Shown here piece after piece: positions 1 through 6,632 of a DNA stretch of 64,000 nucleotides. Below the pieces are notes generated by a model, which was not told the origin of the DNA, did not search any database, and worked only from the letters and a program-made list of their open reading frames with translations. Made by a program: the position numbers and the translations under genes. Where the stretch lies: the NCBI RefSeq assembly GCF_900115665.1, contig NZ_FOXH01000006.1, positions 124,001 to 188,000 on the forward strand. The letters are read 5' to 3'. The number at the start of each line of letters is the position of its first letter. The first letter of the stretch is position 1. The DNA comes from Pseudarcicella hirudinis (GTDB lineage: Bacteria; Bacteroidota; Bacteroidia; Cytophagales; Spirosomataceae).

Positions 1-381
1 TTTATCTATTGTAACCAGATTATGTCCCGGGTCACCTACAATAATTCTTTCTTTGTGCTCTCCGGGAAGAAAACTCCAGAAGCTCTTTTTTATGTCATAA
101 AGAACCACAAAATGCTCCTGGTTCCAGTGAAGAATACACGGAAGCGGAGCTTCTTCGGCAAGTTGCCGGTAATTTAGTTTAACTGCGAGCGTCTTAAATC
201 CTACTTTCTCGGCAGCTTCACTTATTCCCAATAGACTAACCCCCGAACGCGTAATGTATGCGTTCGCTCTGAGGAAATCCATAGAATAATTTTTACCATA
301 GAAAGACGCAATCATCCTGAGACAGGTAGGACCACAATCCATGTAATCTAATTGCCGAAAGTATTTGTATTTCTGGTTCAT
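1..381 (-). CDS. C39-peptidase ABC exporter, N-terminal part (runs off window)
   Basis: I translated 127 codons from the ATG at 381 down to base 1 with no stop, so the gene continues outside the window. The visible part is a peptidase C39 domain. It has the catalytic Cys in YMDCGPTCL (about residues 14-21), the catalytic His region EHFVVLYD (about 92-99) and the downstream Asp in VGDPGH. Proteins of this family cut double-glycine leaders and pump the freed core peptide out of the cell; a membrane domain and an ATPase domain would follow. It lies 11 bp after the radical SAM gene on the same strand, so it is probably the last visible gene of the peptide operon. It is most likely the protease/exporter for the two GG-leader precursors at 1617-2068. 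Confidence 0.9.
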   Translation of the reverse strand, partial: MNQKYKYFRQLDYMDCGPTCLRMIASFYGKNYSMDFLRANAYITRSGVSLLGISEAAEKVGFKTLAVKLNYRQLAEEAPLPCILHWNQEHFVVLYDIKKSFWSFLPGEHKERIIVGDPGHNLVTIDK

Positions 382-392
382 GGCAAACGCAT

Positions 393-1610
393 TTAAATAT
401 ACGTAAACGATTCAATATACTCTTCTTTAATAATTGAAAAAGTCAATTTCTCCATCTCTCCTTCACTTATTAATTCTTTGGGCATAGTATCCAGCACTAC
501 ATTCTGGATATGAGTGATTAGCTTCAGCAGATTAAGGCAGTAAACCGAAGGGTTATTAAACCCGTTGGAACTACGGTACCGGTGAGGGAAAAAACCGCCC
601 CCGCATACTTCCACAACCGGGCATTCCTGACATTGCTGACAAAGGATTTCGTGACTTAACTGATAGTTTTTGGCCAGTTCAGTCTCCAGCGCATCATCAA
701 TTGTATTATTGAGCACGTTCATATCAGCCTTTGTAAATCCGTGTCCGCAAAGTTTCAGCGCTCCTACAGCTTCAATACTTCCATCAGTTTCAATGACGAG
801 AAATTCACTACGCCTTTGCCCCCAGTATTCAAATCCGTTATCTATTCCGAGTATTAATTCAACAACCTGCTTAAAAATGCGGATTTCAATCTTCTGGTCA
901 GAATGCCACCAGATATTAAAAATCTCGATAAGCCAGTCTGCATAGAGCGTTTTGCCCTCTTTTCTTTCCTGATATAACAAGCCTGTCGGGGTATTTTCAT
1001 AATTACCATACGGCAGGAGGAAATTTATGTATCTGGTCCCTAAAAAGCGTAATTGATTATACACTTCAACCGGATCTGATTCTACATCAATAACCATCAG
1101 GATTCCAACATTATTCCTTAAAAACGGTGAATTCTGAGCGATTTTAAGCCCGCGAATAGTATCATAATATGAACCGTTTCCATTGTGATATTTTCGGTGT
1201 AAATCGTGCGTTTCCTGTAAGCCATCAATACTTACACCTACACTGATATCCAGCAGCCCGAGTGTTTTACACCATTCATTATCAAGCAGTACACCATTTG
1301 TCTGCAAGGTAAAGCCGACTTTTATTCCTTTAAGTCTCTCTCTTGCCTTTCCGACAAATGATTTAAAAAATTCACGGGGAGCCAGAAGAGGTTCTCCTCC
1401 ATGAAAAACAAATTCAAAAAACTTCTGATCATGCAGACTGCAATGCTCTTTAACTCTCTCAATAATAGCATCAACAACCTCATTACTCATTAATTTTGGT
1501 TGTTTTAAATACGTATAATCTCCCTTGTTATAAATGTAACAATAGTCACAGTTTAAATTACATCTGCTAGCGATTTTTAAAATTAAAGCCTGACATTTCA
1601 AGGGATCCAT
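393..1610 (-). CDS. Radical SAM/SPASM peptide maturase, FxsB-like (cyclophane type)
   Basis: A 405-residue radical SAM enzyme. The CxxxCxxC cluster motif is at residues 17-24 (RCNLNCDYC), followed by FHGGEPLL for SAM binding. The C-terminal Cys-rich SPASM-like part has LCGHGF, CQQCQECP and a CGGGFFPHRYR segment ending in NPSVYC. That CGGG-HRYR-NPSVYC tail is what I associate with FxsB-type maturases, which form three-residue cyclophane links between an aromatic side chain and a neighbouring residue. The ATG at 1610 is 6 bp after the stop of the Trp-containing precursor, and the exporter starts 11 bp downstream. The substrate is inferred to be one or both upstream peptides. The family is confident as radical SAM/SPASM; the cyclophane chemistry is an inference. 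Confidence 0.88.
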   Translation of the reverse strand: MDPLKCQALILKIASRCNLNCDYCYIYNKGDYTYLKQPKLMSNEVVDAIIERVKEHCSLHDQKFFEFVFHGGEPLLAPREFFKSFVGKARERLKGIKVGFTLQTNGVLLDNEWCKTLGLLDISVGVSIDGLQETHDLHRKYHNGNGSYYDTIRGLKIAQNSPFLRNNVGILMVIDVESDPVEVYNQLRFLGTRYINFLLPYGNYENTPTGLLYQERKEGKTLYADWLIEIFNIWWHSDQKIEIRIFKQVVELILGIDNGFEYWGQRRSEFLVIETDGSIEAVGALKLCGHGFTKADMNVLNNTIDDALETELAKNYQLSHEILCQQCQECPVVEVCGGGFFPHRYRSSNGFNNPSVYCLNLLKLITHIQNVVLDTMPKELISEGEMEKLTFSIIKEEYIESFTYI

Positions 1611-1616
1611 AAGTTA

Positions 1617-1814
1617 TCAGATATTATCACTGTCCAAAGGGCTATTTTTTCCACCTACAGCTTCCACCCATCCCGATCCTTGTGAATTCTCTACCCATTG
1701 GCCTCCGGTAACATCCTCCCCTGATATTTTCTGCCCTTCTTTATTAAAATGATCAAGTGCTTTTTTCTGCACGTCCTCATCTTTTTTGCTGAAGAAAAAT
1801 TTTTTCTTTGACAT
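1617..1814 (-). CDS. Double-glycine RiPP precursor with two WVE motifs
   Basis: A 65-residue peptide. A lysine-rich N-terminal leader ends in the double-glycine motif KISGEDVTGG (residues 31-40). A 25-residue tail follows that begins QWVENSQGSGWVEAVGG. The tail holds two copies of Trp-Val-Glu, each preceded by a polar or Gly residue, as expected of aromatic-x-x sites for a cyclophane-forming radical SAM enzyme. The gene lies immediately upstream of the maturase (6 bp gap) and 44 bp after the second precursor. A C39 exporter in the same operon would cut after GG. It contains no Cys, so it is not a lanthipeptide. Precursor status is strongly suggested by context; the exact modified residues are a guess. 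Confidence 0.75.
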   Translation of the reverse strand: MSKKKFFFSKKDEDVQKKALDHFNKEGQKISGEDVTGGQWVENSQGSGWVEAVGGKNSPLDSDNI

Positions 1815-1858
1815 CTTTTCAATTGTTTAATTTGTTTAAACTCATTAATACCAAAATC

Positions 1859-2068
1859 TTAAAGATTCAGGAGAATCGTCGGATTCTGCCAGGCAGACTC
1901 TTGCATTTCATTATACATAGGGGTATATTCTTTATCCCCCCCTCTGATTTTTTCGGAGTAGTTATCAGGCAGCAGTTCAATTGATTCTGCACCCTCCTTC
2001 TGATGCAAATTCAGTATGTCATCCTGTTGTTCGATTTTTCCTAAAATATGGGATAACGTTTTTTTCAT
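1859..2068 (-). CDS. Double-glycine RiPP precursor with WQN motif
   Basis: A 69-residue peptide starting MKKTLSHILGKIEQQDD. The leader ends in LLPDNYSEKIRGG (about residues 32-44), a double-glycine motif. The 25-residue tail contains two Tyr and one Trp in the order EYTPMYNEM then SAWQNPTILLNL. Trp-Gln-Asn fits the aromatic-x-Asn pattern known for three-residue cyclophanes. It is the first gene of the precursor/maturase/exporter run. A shared motif lies about 50-63 bp before its start (2118-2131), so it probably has its own promoter. It is not similar in core sequence to its neighbour at 1617-1814, so the one maturase may act on two different substrates, or this may be a partner peptide. Confidence 0.72.
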   Translation of the reverse strand: MKKTLSHILGKIEQQDDILNLHQKEGAESIELLPDNYSEKIRGGDKEYTPMYNEMQESAWQNPTILLNL

Positions 2069-2117
2069 GGTCTTAAAAGTTTATACCTAAGTTCATGCTT
2101 ATAGCAAAAAGATACTT

Positions 2118-2131
2118 TTACTTTAGATCAA
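2118..2131 (-). promoter_or_regulatory. Shared 14-bp motif, site 1 (before GG precursors)
   Basis: On the minus strand this reads TTGATCTAAAGTAA. It is followed 17 bases after the TTG by TATCTTTTTG, which resembles the Bacteroidota -7 element TAnnTTTG; the TTG would then sit in the -33 position. Closely related motifs lie at 2818-2831 and 4783-4796, each before another transcription unit of this locus. It may be a promoter, a LytTR regulator site, or both. Confidence 0.45.
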
Positions 2132-2201
2132 GGTGCTGATATTTCCTACAAGCATTGTATTTTTTTCGATATAAAAGATGTAGAACTTCTAACCCATTTT
2201 T

Positions 2202-2570
2202 TCAAGATTTTAAAGTCTTTATTCTTTCAACAGATTCCAGAAAGATTTCATAGCTAATAGGTTTTTGAAGCCATTCAAAGCATTGTATTTTCAAGTCAGA
2301 AAGTAATGACTGAGGATAAGCACTGGTAACAATGACGTATAAATTCTGATTTTCTGTTTTATCGAGCAGATCCAAACCAAGATGCTGTTTCAATTGCAAA
2401 TCAAGAAAAATAATATCTACATCAAATTGCAAATTCTGAAGCGCCTCGAAAGCTTTAGAAACATTGCTGTAACTTCCCAAGAGTTTGAAGTCTTTAGTCT
2501 GTTGCGCATAATGTTCTAATAGTTGCCGAGCCAAAGGTTCGTCTTCTACTATGAGACAGGTGAGAGTCAT
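2202..2570 (-). CDS. Stand-alone response-regulator receiver domain (LytTR-type)
   Basis: A 122-residue protein made of a single receiver domain with no output domain. The acidic pocket is in CLIVEDEP near the N-terminus, the phospho-acceptor Asp is in IIFLDLQL (about residue 57), and the conserved Lys is in WLQKPIS. The EDEPLARQLL start is typical of the LytTR regulator family, as in the full-length regulator at 3973-4716. Lacking the DNA-binding half, it could act as a phosphate sink for the LytS-type kinase at 2857-3972 or as a protein-protein switch. It sits between a small peptide gene and the GG precursors on the same strand. The reading frame is complete, with a proper start and stop, so it is not obviously a truncation. 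Confidence 0.82.
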   Translation of the reverse strand: MTLTCLIVEDEPLARQLLEHYAQQTKDFKLLGSYSNVSKAFEALQNLQFDVDIIFLDLQLKQHLGLDLLDKTENQNLYVIVTSAYPQSLLSDLKIQCFEWLQKPISYEIFLESVERIKTLKS

Positions 2571-2593
2571 TCATAACGGAATTTTACTATAAA

Positions 2594-2725
2594 TCAAAAA
2601 TATACTGAGATTGAGCATCCAATTGTACTGCCGGTAGGCGTTAGGCCGGATTCTTTTGTTTTTTCATTAAATGTAAAGCGGACAATTGTGGCTTTCACTA
2701 CGGCTAGCTTAGATAGATTTTTCAT
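2594..2725 (-). CDS. Small Thr/Ser-rich peptide, candidate RiPP precursor
   Basis: A 43-residue ORF translated by hand: MKNLSKLAVVKATIVRF, then a Lys/Glu linker, then TPTGSTIGCSISVYF at the C-terminus. The C-terminal third holds four Thr, Ser and Cys residues in a tight cluster, and the first half is leader-like. There is no double glycine. The ORF lies between the LytS kinase and the lone receiver on the same strand, and a copy of the locus-wide 14-bp motif lies about 93-106 bp before its ATG. It could be a lanthipeptide-like or other modified peptide, or a secreted signal sensed by the adjacent kinase. I do not recognise a named family. The call rests on context and composition only. Confidence 0.5.
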   Translation of the reverse strand: MKNLSKLAVVKATIVRFTFNEKTKESGLTPTGSTIGCSISVYF

Positions 2726-2817
2726 AGTTATAAAATTTATGATTTGTGAAACGACTTTAACGAGTCAAATATTCATCGGTTTCACTTACTAAATTTAGTA
2801 TTTAGATAAACTATGTC

Positions 2818-2831
2818 TTTCTTTAGATCAA
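2818..2831 (-). promoter_or_regulatory. Shared 14-bp motif, site 2 (before small peptide gene)
   Basis: On the minus strand this reads TTGATCTAAAGAAA, identical to site 1 (2118-2131) over its first 11 bases. TAGTTTATC, a plausible -7 region, starts 18 bases after the TTG. It lies just after the kinase gene and upstream of the small peptide at 2594-2725, suggesting that this peptide is separately transcribed. Confidence 0.45.
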
Positions 2832-2856
2832 ACGAAGGGATTATTATATATCAGTA

Positions 2857-3972
2857 TTAAAGATTCATTGAAAGGGAGACCAGAAAAAAGTTCTGTTCAT
2901 TTTTGATAATTAAGCTATGACGATCAGGATAAACCATTTCCAGACGCTTGCGTGTATTTACAAGTCCGATACCCCCACCCTGTGAGAGGTTCCTTACTCT
3001 TTCGACTCTTGGTTTGGAGTTTTTTATTATAAAATTCAGTTGCTGTGTCTCTTCAGAAATTTTAATCTGAAGATCAATGTATGAAGGAAGTGTGCTATCG
3101 CCAATTCCATGTTTGAAGGCATTCTCCACAAAGGAAATTAAAATCAAAGGCACAATCTTTAACCCCTTCATATCACCTTCTATTTCAAAAGAGATCTTTA
3201 CATTATCACTGTTCCGGAGTTTCTCCAGGTCCATATAATCTCTCAGAAATTTAATCTCCTGTTTAAGAGGTACTTTCTCAGAGCTTGCTTCATACAAAAT
3301 ATAACTCAGCAAATCAGCCAGTGTTAAAATTGCCTGAGAAGCATTTTCCTGTTTACTGATTACCTGGCTGTATATATTATTTAATGTATTGAGTAAAAAA
3401 TGAGGGTTGAGCTGTAACCTTAAAAAAATCAATTCCAATTCCGTTTTTTCCTTTTCCAGTTTGATAGACTTTTGATTGGAAATCGCCATTAATCGGCTCA
3501 CTTTTAATAAGAATATCGGGGCAACTCCCTGAAAACTGTAGAAAAGCTCAAAAAATAAATCCTTGGTATTATATAGCTCCTTTGTCCCGCTCTGGACATA
3601 GTTCAGCATATAGTCATAATACTTTGACTTAAAATTATAAACTTTATTGTCAATCGCATACTTGTAAAAAAGATAAAGCATATACCAGAAACCAACATAA
3701 AGAACTAAGATCTGAAGTGCCAGTATCAGCTTATTTTTCTCGGTGAAATTCGATAAAATAAAATAGGCAAGTGCGTAATATATCAGGGCTGTACGAAAAA
3801 TACTCGTTAATGTTGCCCACAAACGATATTCCCATGTCACTCCTGAAATCACCGCCAAATAATAAATCGCTCCCCAGATTAACCAAAAGATAAAGTGCAT
3901 TTGAACCCTTCTCGAAAAAGGAACATTGTCTAATGGGTAAAGTTTCAGGAGGAATTCAACTAACTTTTCCAT
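2857..3972 (-). CDS. LytS-type membrane sensor histidine kinase
   Basis: A 371-residue kinase. The N-terminal half (about 20-165) holds four or five hydrophobic membrane segments. It is followed by a His_kinase domain with the phospho-acceptor His in LQLNPHFLLNTLNN (about residue 196). An ATPase domain has the N box FVENAFKHGIG and the G box GGGIGLVNTRKRLE. This HPHF-type layout is typical of LytS/YehU kinases that pair with LytTR regulators. The ATG at 3972 directly follows the regulator stop, so the two are co-transcribed. No separate extracellular sensor domain is seen, so the signal may be a membrane event or a small peptide. Confidence 0.92.
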   Translation of the reverse strand: MEKLVEFLLKLYPLDNVPFSRRVQMHFIFWLIWGAIYYLAVISGVTWEYRLWATLTSIFRTALIYYALAYFILSNFTEKNKLILALQILVLYVGFWYMLYLFYKYAIDNKVYNFKSKYYDYMLNYVQSGTKELYNTKDLFFELFYSFQGVAPIFLLKVSRLMAISNQKSIKLEKEKTELELIFLRLQLNPHFLLNTLNNIYSQVISKQENASQAILTLADLLSYILYEASSEKVPLKQEIKFLRDYMDLEKLRNSDNVKISFEIEGDMKGLKIVPLILISFVENAFKHGIGDSTLPSYIDLQIKISEETQQLNFIIKNSKPRVERVRNLSQGGGIGLVNTRKRLEMVYPDRHSLIIKNEQNFFLVSLSMNL

Positions 3973-4716
3973 TTAGTTAATCGGTTTCAATCTGTTTAAT
4001 AGATTTTCTTTATATTGGGGACCAATAGGAAGCTCCGATTTATTTCGTAATTCTATTGAGCTATTCCCTGCATCAACAGACCTGATCTGGTCAATCTTTA
4101 CAATAAATGATTTGTGTATACGAATAAATTTATTCTTTGGAAGGATATTTTCTTCCAGCTTTTTCATGGTTATATACGTTACTACCGCTCTGTCAGAGGT
4201 TATGATCTTTACATAATCTTTGAGCCCTTCTACCGCCACAATTTCATCATAATCAACCCTTATCACTTTACCGCTTTCTTTAACATAAATACTTGACACC
4301 GAATATTCATCTTCATCTTCCGGGTCTTCCTCTTTCTTAGAAGAAGAGGTATTTTCCAGACTGGTAAAAACTTTATTGACTGATCTTACAAAACGATCAA
4401 AGGAAACCGGCTTTAACAAAAAGTCAACAATTTCCAGATCATATCCGTCCACAGCATATTCCGGGTTTGCCGTAATTATTACAATAAATGGTTTTTTTCG
4501 TAAAGTCCTTATCATATCAAGGCCTGAAAAACGAGGCATTGTAACATCTGTAAAGATTAAATCCACGTCATTTAACGCTAAAAAATCAGCAGCGGCATGG
4601 GCATTTTCAAAAATATCAAGGACTTCCAGGGTAGGTGTTCTTTCTGCATAAGAGCGTAGCAGGTCTCTTGCAGGGGCTTCATCTTCAACAAAAATACATT
4701 GTAACTTTTTACCCAT
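3973..4716 (-). CDS. LytTR-family response regulator
   Basis: A 247-residue regulator. The receiver domain (about 1-120) has acidic pocket EDEAPARD, phospho-acceptor Asp in LIFTDVTMPRFSG (about residue 56) and Lys in LLKPVSF. A short Glu/Asp-rich linker follows (about 129-139). The C-terminal LytTR DNA-binding domain (about 140-245) has IYVKESGKVIRVDYDEI, then KNKFIRIHKSFIVKID, then LPIGPQYKENLL. It is the first gene of the minus-strand locus, with the LytS kinase directly downstream. A third copy of the locus motif lies 67-80 bp before its start, so it may regulate itself and the peptide genes. The pairing with the kinase is a strong family expectation; the target genes are inferred. Confidence 0.93.
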   Translation of the reverse strand: MGKKLQCIFVEDEAPARDLLRSYAERTPTLEVLDIFENAHAAADFLALNDVDLIFTDVTMPRFSGLDMIRTLRKKPFIVIITANPEYAVDGYDLEIVDFLLKPVSFDRFVRSVNKVFTSLENTSSSKKEEDPEDEDEYSVSSIYVKESGKVIRVDYDEIVAVEGLKDYVKIITSDRAVVTYITMKKLEENILPKNKFIRIHKSFIVKIDQIRSVDAGNSSIELRNKSELPIGPQYKENLLNRLKPIN

Positions 4717-5129
4717 GGGTGCAGGTAGGTTTATTTAAAAATCATCTTAGTTTAGTTATAAAGTGTTAAGGTAAAGAAACTATTACTTTAAAGCAAGTAT
4801 TTACTTCAAATGCAATATTTTATTTACTAAAGTTAAATATTATTTATAGAAGGTCAATGCTCTTGTTATATTTAAATATTCCCAATTTGCCAACTAAAAA
4901 TCTTCCTATTTATAACAGACAGTATTGTCGGTTTTTCTTTTCAGAAAACATTGATAACAGCCTTCTGATTAATACAGTTTTTTCAGCTTTTCTTTTCGAA
5001 ATAATGCTTTTCATTCCTGAAAAAGAAACTTTTTATAAGTGATTTCAGGTTACTCAGAGGTTATAAACGGCATTCCTGAAATGTTAAACCAATACATCTC
5101 TTTCCAAATTTTACAATCCTAAGAATCAT
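4717..5129. other. Intergenic region between divergent units; holds motif site 3
   Basis: 413 bp between the LytTR gene (minus) and the FMN reductase (plus). I see no convincing gene; a 61-codon ORF at 4857-5042 has no recognisable features. The notable content is motif site 3 at 4783-4796. Just upstream of it on the minus strand is a second TTTGAAGTAA-like copy, giving a direct repeat of TTTRAAGTAA with an 18-bp period. Confidence 0.5.
4783..4796 (-). promoter_or_regulatory. Shared 14-bp motif, site 3 (before LytTR/LytS genes)
   Basis: On the minus strand this reads TTGCTTTAAAGTAA and is followed at once by TAGTTTC. It matches sites 1 and 2 in the pattern TTGNTYTAAAGWAA. A related TTTGAAGTAA lies 18 bp upstream, giving a tandem arrangement like that bound by LytTR dimers. 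Position 67-80 bp before the regulator start fits autoregulation. Confidence 0.42.
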
Positions 5130-5669
5130 ATGATAAATATTCTTGCCATCTCCGGAAGCTTGAAAAGTACTTCTTCGAATACTGCTATTATCAAAGCTAT
5201 TGCTGGTTTAAGTCCTGCCAATGTACAAATCAGTCTTTATGAAGGTCTTGGAGATTTACCACATTTTTCTCCTGATATTGACGGCGGGAAATCTGCTGAA
5301 TCTGTCGTACATTTCAGAAAACTACTTCAGGAGGCTCAGGGGATTATTATCTGTACACCGGAATATGCTTTCGGTATGCCGGGCGTTCTGAAAAATGCCC
5401 TGGACTGGACTGTTTCTTCAGGAGAACTTACCGGCAAACCTGCTGCCGCAATCAGCGCCTCACCTCTGTATTCCGGCGGAGAAAATGCTCATGCTTCTCT
5501 TATGCTGACGCTAAAGGCCTTGTCATCCAAAGTAGCTGAAAAATCTCAGCTTCAGATTCCGTCTGTATATGGTAAATTCGATCCAGAAGGAAATGTTTCA
5601 GATGAAAAAACAAAACAATCTTTAATCATTGTAATCGACTCTCTACTCCAAACGATTGAGAATCAATAG
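5130..5669 (+). CDS. NAD(P)H-dependent FMN reductase-family oxidoreductase
   Basis: A 179-residue flavodoxin-fold protein. The N-terminal phosphate-binding loop is ILAISGSLKSTSSNTAI (residues 4-20), followed by GIIICTPEYAFGMPGVLKNALDW in the middle, the PEY-G-PG-LKN signature of the NADPH-dependent FMN reductase family. Members reduce FMN, quinones, azo compounds or metals using NAD(P)H in the cytoplasm. It stands alone on the plus strand between two minus-strand units, with a strong hairpin after its stop. Length is normal for the family. The physiological substrate cannot be read from sequence. Confidence 0.9.
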   Translation: MINILAISGSLKSTSSNTAIIKAIAGLSPANVQISLYEGLGDLPHFSPDIDGGKSAESVVHFRKLLQEAQGIIICTPEYAFGMPGVLKNALDWTVSSGELTGKPAAAISASPLYSGGENAHASLMLTLKALSSKVAEKSQLQIPSVYGKFDPEGNVSDEKTKQSLIIVIDSLLQTIENQ

Positions 5670-5676
5670 AAAGATA

Positions 5677-5721
5677 AAAGACAGAGAGCAGGGTTTCTCG
5701 TAAACCTTGCTCTCTGTCTTT
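5677..5721. terminator. Bidirectional hairpin terminator
   Basis: Two 20-base arms (5677-5696 and 5702-5721) pair with one G-U wobble around a 5-base loop. The outer ends are AAAG/CTTT. It lies between the convergent genes ending at 5669 and 5735 and can serve both. Confidence 0.85.
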
Positions 5722-5734
5722 CAGGAAATTCAAC

Positions 5735-6226
5735 TTATTTTACCTGTGTTAAAGCGTAATTAAACTTACTGTCAATCAGGTTTTTAGATCTGTCCAGCAT
5801 GGTCAGCTGACCTGGTTTTTTACTGAGTCTTACAAAATATCTCTGTTCCGTTTCTGCCTTATCCCAATTCAAAATATACAAAGTAGCATCTTCATCCTTT
5901 CCAAAACCCCGTTCTGTATTTACATTTCCGGTTTCAACAAAAGCCTGATCTCCTTTTCCCTGATAAAGTTCTGATAGTTCAAAATATTGTCCGTCTTCCG
6001 AGATTTTCAAGGTTGTTTCCAATCCGGAACAATCTGCACAAGGTAATATGCCTTTGTAACTGGTAAACGATTTTGTTGAATCAAATCCTTTCATTTCAGA
6101 CCTGCTTTTCGCAATAGGCGATTCCAGTCTGATCGTATCCGAACTGCCATCTTTTTTATTGCTTTTCTGGCAATTCCATAAAATCATCGATGCCAGTGAT
6201 AACATGAGGAGCATTGAATTTTTCAT
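5735..6226 (-). CDS. NlpE-like (copper-resistance family) lipoprotein
   Basis: A 163-residue lipoprotein. The signal peptide MKNSMLLMLSLASMILWNC ends in a lipobox Cys at residue 19, followed by a Lys/Ser linker. The core starts with SYKGILPCADCSGLETTLKI, the CxxC-bearing motif of the NlpE N-terminal family (PF04170 type). It continues with DGQYFELSELYQGKGDQAFVETG and a Tyr/Leu-rich beta region. In this family the fold senses or buffers envelope and surface stress; the CxxC may bind metal or form a disulfide. It is a single gene convergent with the FMN reductase. Function beyond the family is unknown. Confidence 0.87.
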   Translation of the reverse strand: MKNSMLLMLSLASMILWNCQKSNKKDGSSDTIRLESPIAKSRSEMKGFDSTKSFTSYKGILPCADCSGLETTLKISEDGQYFELSELYQGKGDQAFVETGNVNTERGFGKDEDATLYILNWDKAETEQRYFVRLSKKPGQLTMLDRSKNLIDSKFNYALTQVK

Positions 6227-6632
6227 ACACAGAATCTTAAGTTGTTGATTTACAAATTACTGAATAAATATAAGCGTTCTTGTTCGAGAATTTATTCAGA
6301 TATATAGTGTTAAAAAACAACGGAAGATAATCCATCTTATTGTTTCACAAACATTTGTTTTCCTGCTCAAATGGTAATTAATTTTCACAAAAATGTCTCT
6401 AAGCATCCCCCAGGTTGATTTGGATTGATGATTAACAGTATTCCGGTTATTTGTTTTTTCCGGAGAAATTCCGAATCCTTTTAATCTGCAGATTTTCTTC
6501 TGCCCTGTTTTCTCAGGAAATAACAAACGTTCTTGTATATATGATGACATCACAGAACAATAAATTATCCATGATCTTATCAAAAAAGGTTATTTTACAA
6601 CTATTTTCATTCCGGACAGATATTTAACATTT
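6227..6632. other. Intergenic region, no gene supported
   Basis: 406 bp between two minus-strand lipoprotein genes. A 95-codon ORF at 6296-6583 has no domain or signal and odd composition, so I do not call it. It probably holds the end of the large gene's transcript and the promoter of the NlpE-like gene. No clear hairpin was seen. Confidence 0.4.

Noticed and set aside
4857-5042. 61-codon plus ORF before the FMN reductase
   Set aside because: No recognisable features; lies in a divergent promoter region.
6296-6583. 95-codon minus ORF between two lipoprotein genes
   Set aside because: No signal, domain or good composition; high Cys/Trp/Ile scatter typical of AT-rich chance frames.
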